Shown here piece by piece: positions 5,012 through 5,137 of a DNA stretch of 5,137 nucleotides. The notes under the pieces were generated by a model. That model was not told the origin of the DNA, did no database searches, and was given only the letters and a program-made list of their open reading frames with translations. Numbering within the stretch: position 1 is the first letter of the stretch; each line of letters opens with the position of its first letter. The stretch is from Campylobacteraceae bacterium. GTDB lineage: Bacteria > Campylobacterota > Campylobacteria > Campylobacterales > Sulfurovaceae. The DNA lies in assembly GCA_027081065.1 (NCBI GenBank), contig JALWLW010000045.1, positions 1 to 5,137 on the forward strand, in the 5' to 3' direction. The translations under genes were made by a program, and so were the position numbers.

Positions 5012-5137
5012 ATGAATAGTTCCATAATAGATAAATTAAGAGAGTTAAAACCTATATTAAAAGATAAGTATGGCATAGAAGAGTTTGCTGTATTTGGTAG
5101 TGTAGCAAAAGGAACAGATACAAAAGATAGTGATGTA
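5012..5137 (+). CDS. MNT-type nucleotidyltransferase, probable MntA-like antitoxin (partial, cut by window end)
   Basis: Only the first 42 residues are visible; the frame is open to the window end. It starts MNSSIIDKLRELKPILKDKY, a helix, then the strand EEFAVFGSVAKGTDTKDSDV. Gly29-Ser30, ten residues, then Asp41 match the minimal nucleotidyltransferase motif GSx10DxD; the second Asp would be residue 43, just beyond the end. Such short enzymes with this N-terminus are usually the MntA antitoxin of HEPN/MNT (HepT-MntA) modules. MntA transfers AMP from ATP onto a tyrosine of the HepT RNase toxin and so silences it. The toxin gene would be expected next, outside the window. The start rests on weak AAGAG (5001-5005), 6 bases upstream, and on the fit of the N-terminus to the fold. 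It could instead be a stand-alone MNT-domain protein. Confidence 0.8.
   Translation, partial: MNSSIIDKLRELKPILKDKYGIEEFAVFGSVAKGTDTKDSDV

Overview
The window is AT-rich bacterial DNA. Its A/T-rich intergenic regions carry TATAAT-type -10 elements without clear -35 boxes. Together with the protein types, this points to the Campylobacterota (a Sulfurimonas, Arcobacter or Sulfurospirillum-like relative). That placement is an inference from composition and gene style; no marker gene in the window proves it. No rRNA, tRNA, CRISPR array or insertion sequence was seen.

Layout: (1) 1-98 is an A/T-rich promoter region for a secreted or periplasmic Sel1-repeat protein (99-770, +). (2) This gene converges with a three-gene minus-strand cluster, and the two stop codons overlap inside a hairpin at 757-788 that could serve both strands. 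Read in its own direction, the cluster is a HAD-superfamily phosphatase (2930-2250), surE nucleotidase (2181-1402) and a short TcdA/CsdL-type E1-like tRNA t6A dehydratase (1411-767). The surE and tcdA frames overlap by 10 bases. (3) 2931-3155 is a divergent control region with candidate -10 elements in both directions and two inverted repeats. (4) A plus-strand pair follows: a MoxR-family AAA+ ATPase (3156-4100) and a DUF58 protein (4110-4940), 9 bases apart and almost certainly co-transcribed. (5) After a short spacer with a good extended -10 promoter, the window ends inside a MNT-type nucleotidyltransferase (5012 onward), probably the MntA antitoxin half of a HEPN/MNT (HepT-MntA) toxin-antitoxin module.

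How the genes fit together: the minus-strand cluster combines two small-molecule phosphatases with a tRNA-modification enzyme, so it reads as housekeeping. MoxR and DUF58 are known partners: a chaperone-like ATPase and a von Willebrand factor A-like protein, usually followed by membrane-anchored vWA and TPR proteins. Here those follow-on genes are not next to the pair; a probable toxin-antitoxin gene with its own promoter is. The DUF58 protein also lacks the first Asp of its MIDAS-like motif.

Most of the window is ordinary core-type sequence. The points worth a second look are the right-hand junction, the altered DUF58 motif, the unusual surE translation start beneath an inverted repeat, and the shared terminator hairpin. 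I found no convincing evidence of a wholly new system in the visible sequence.
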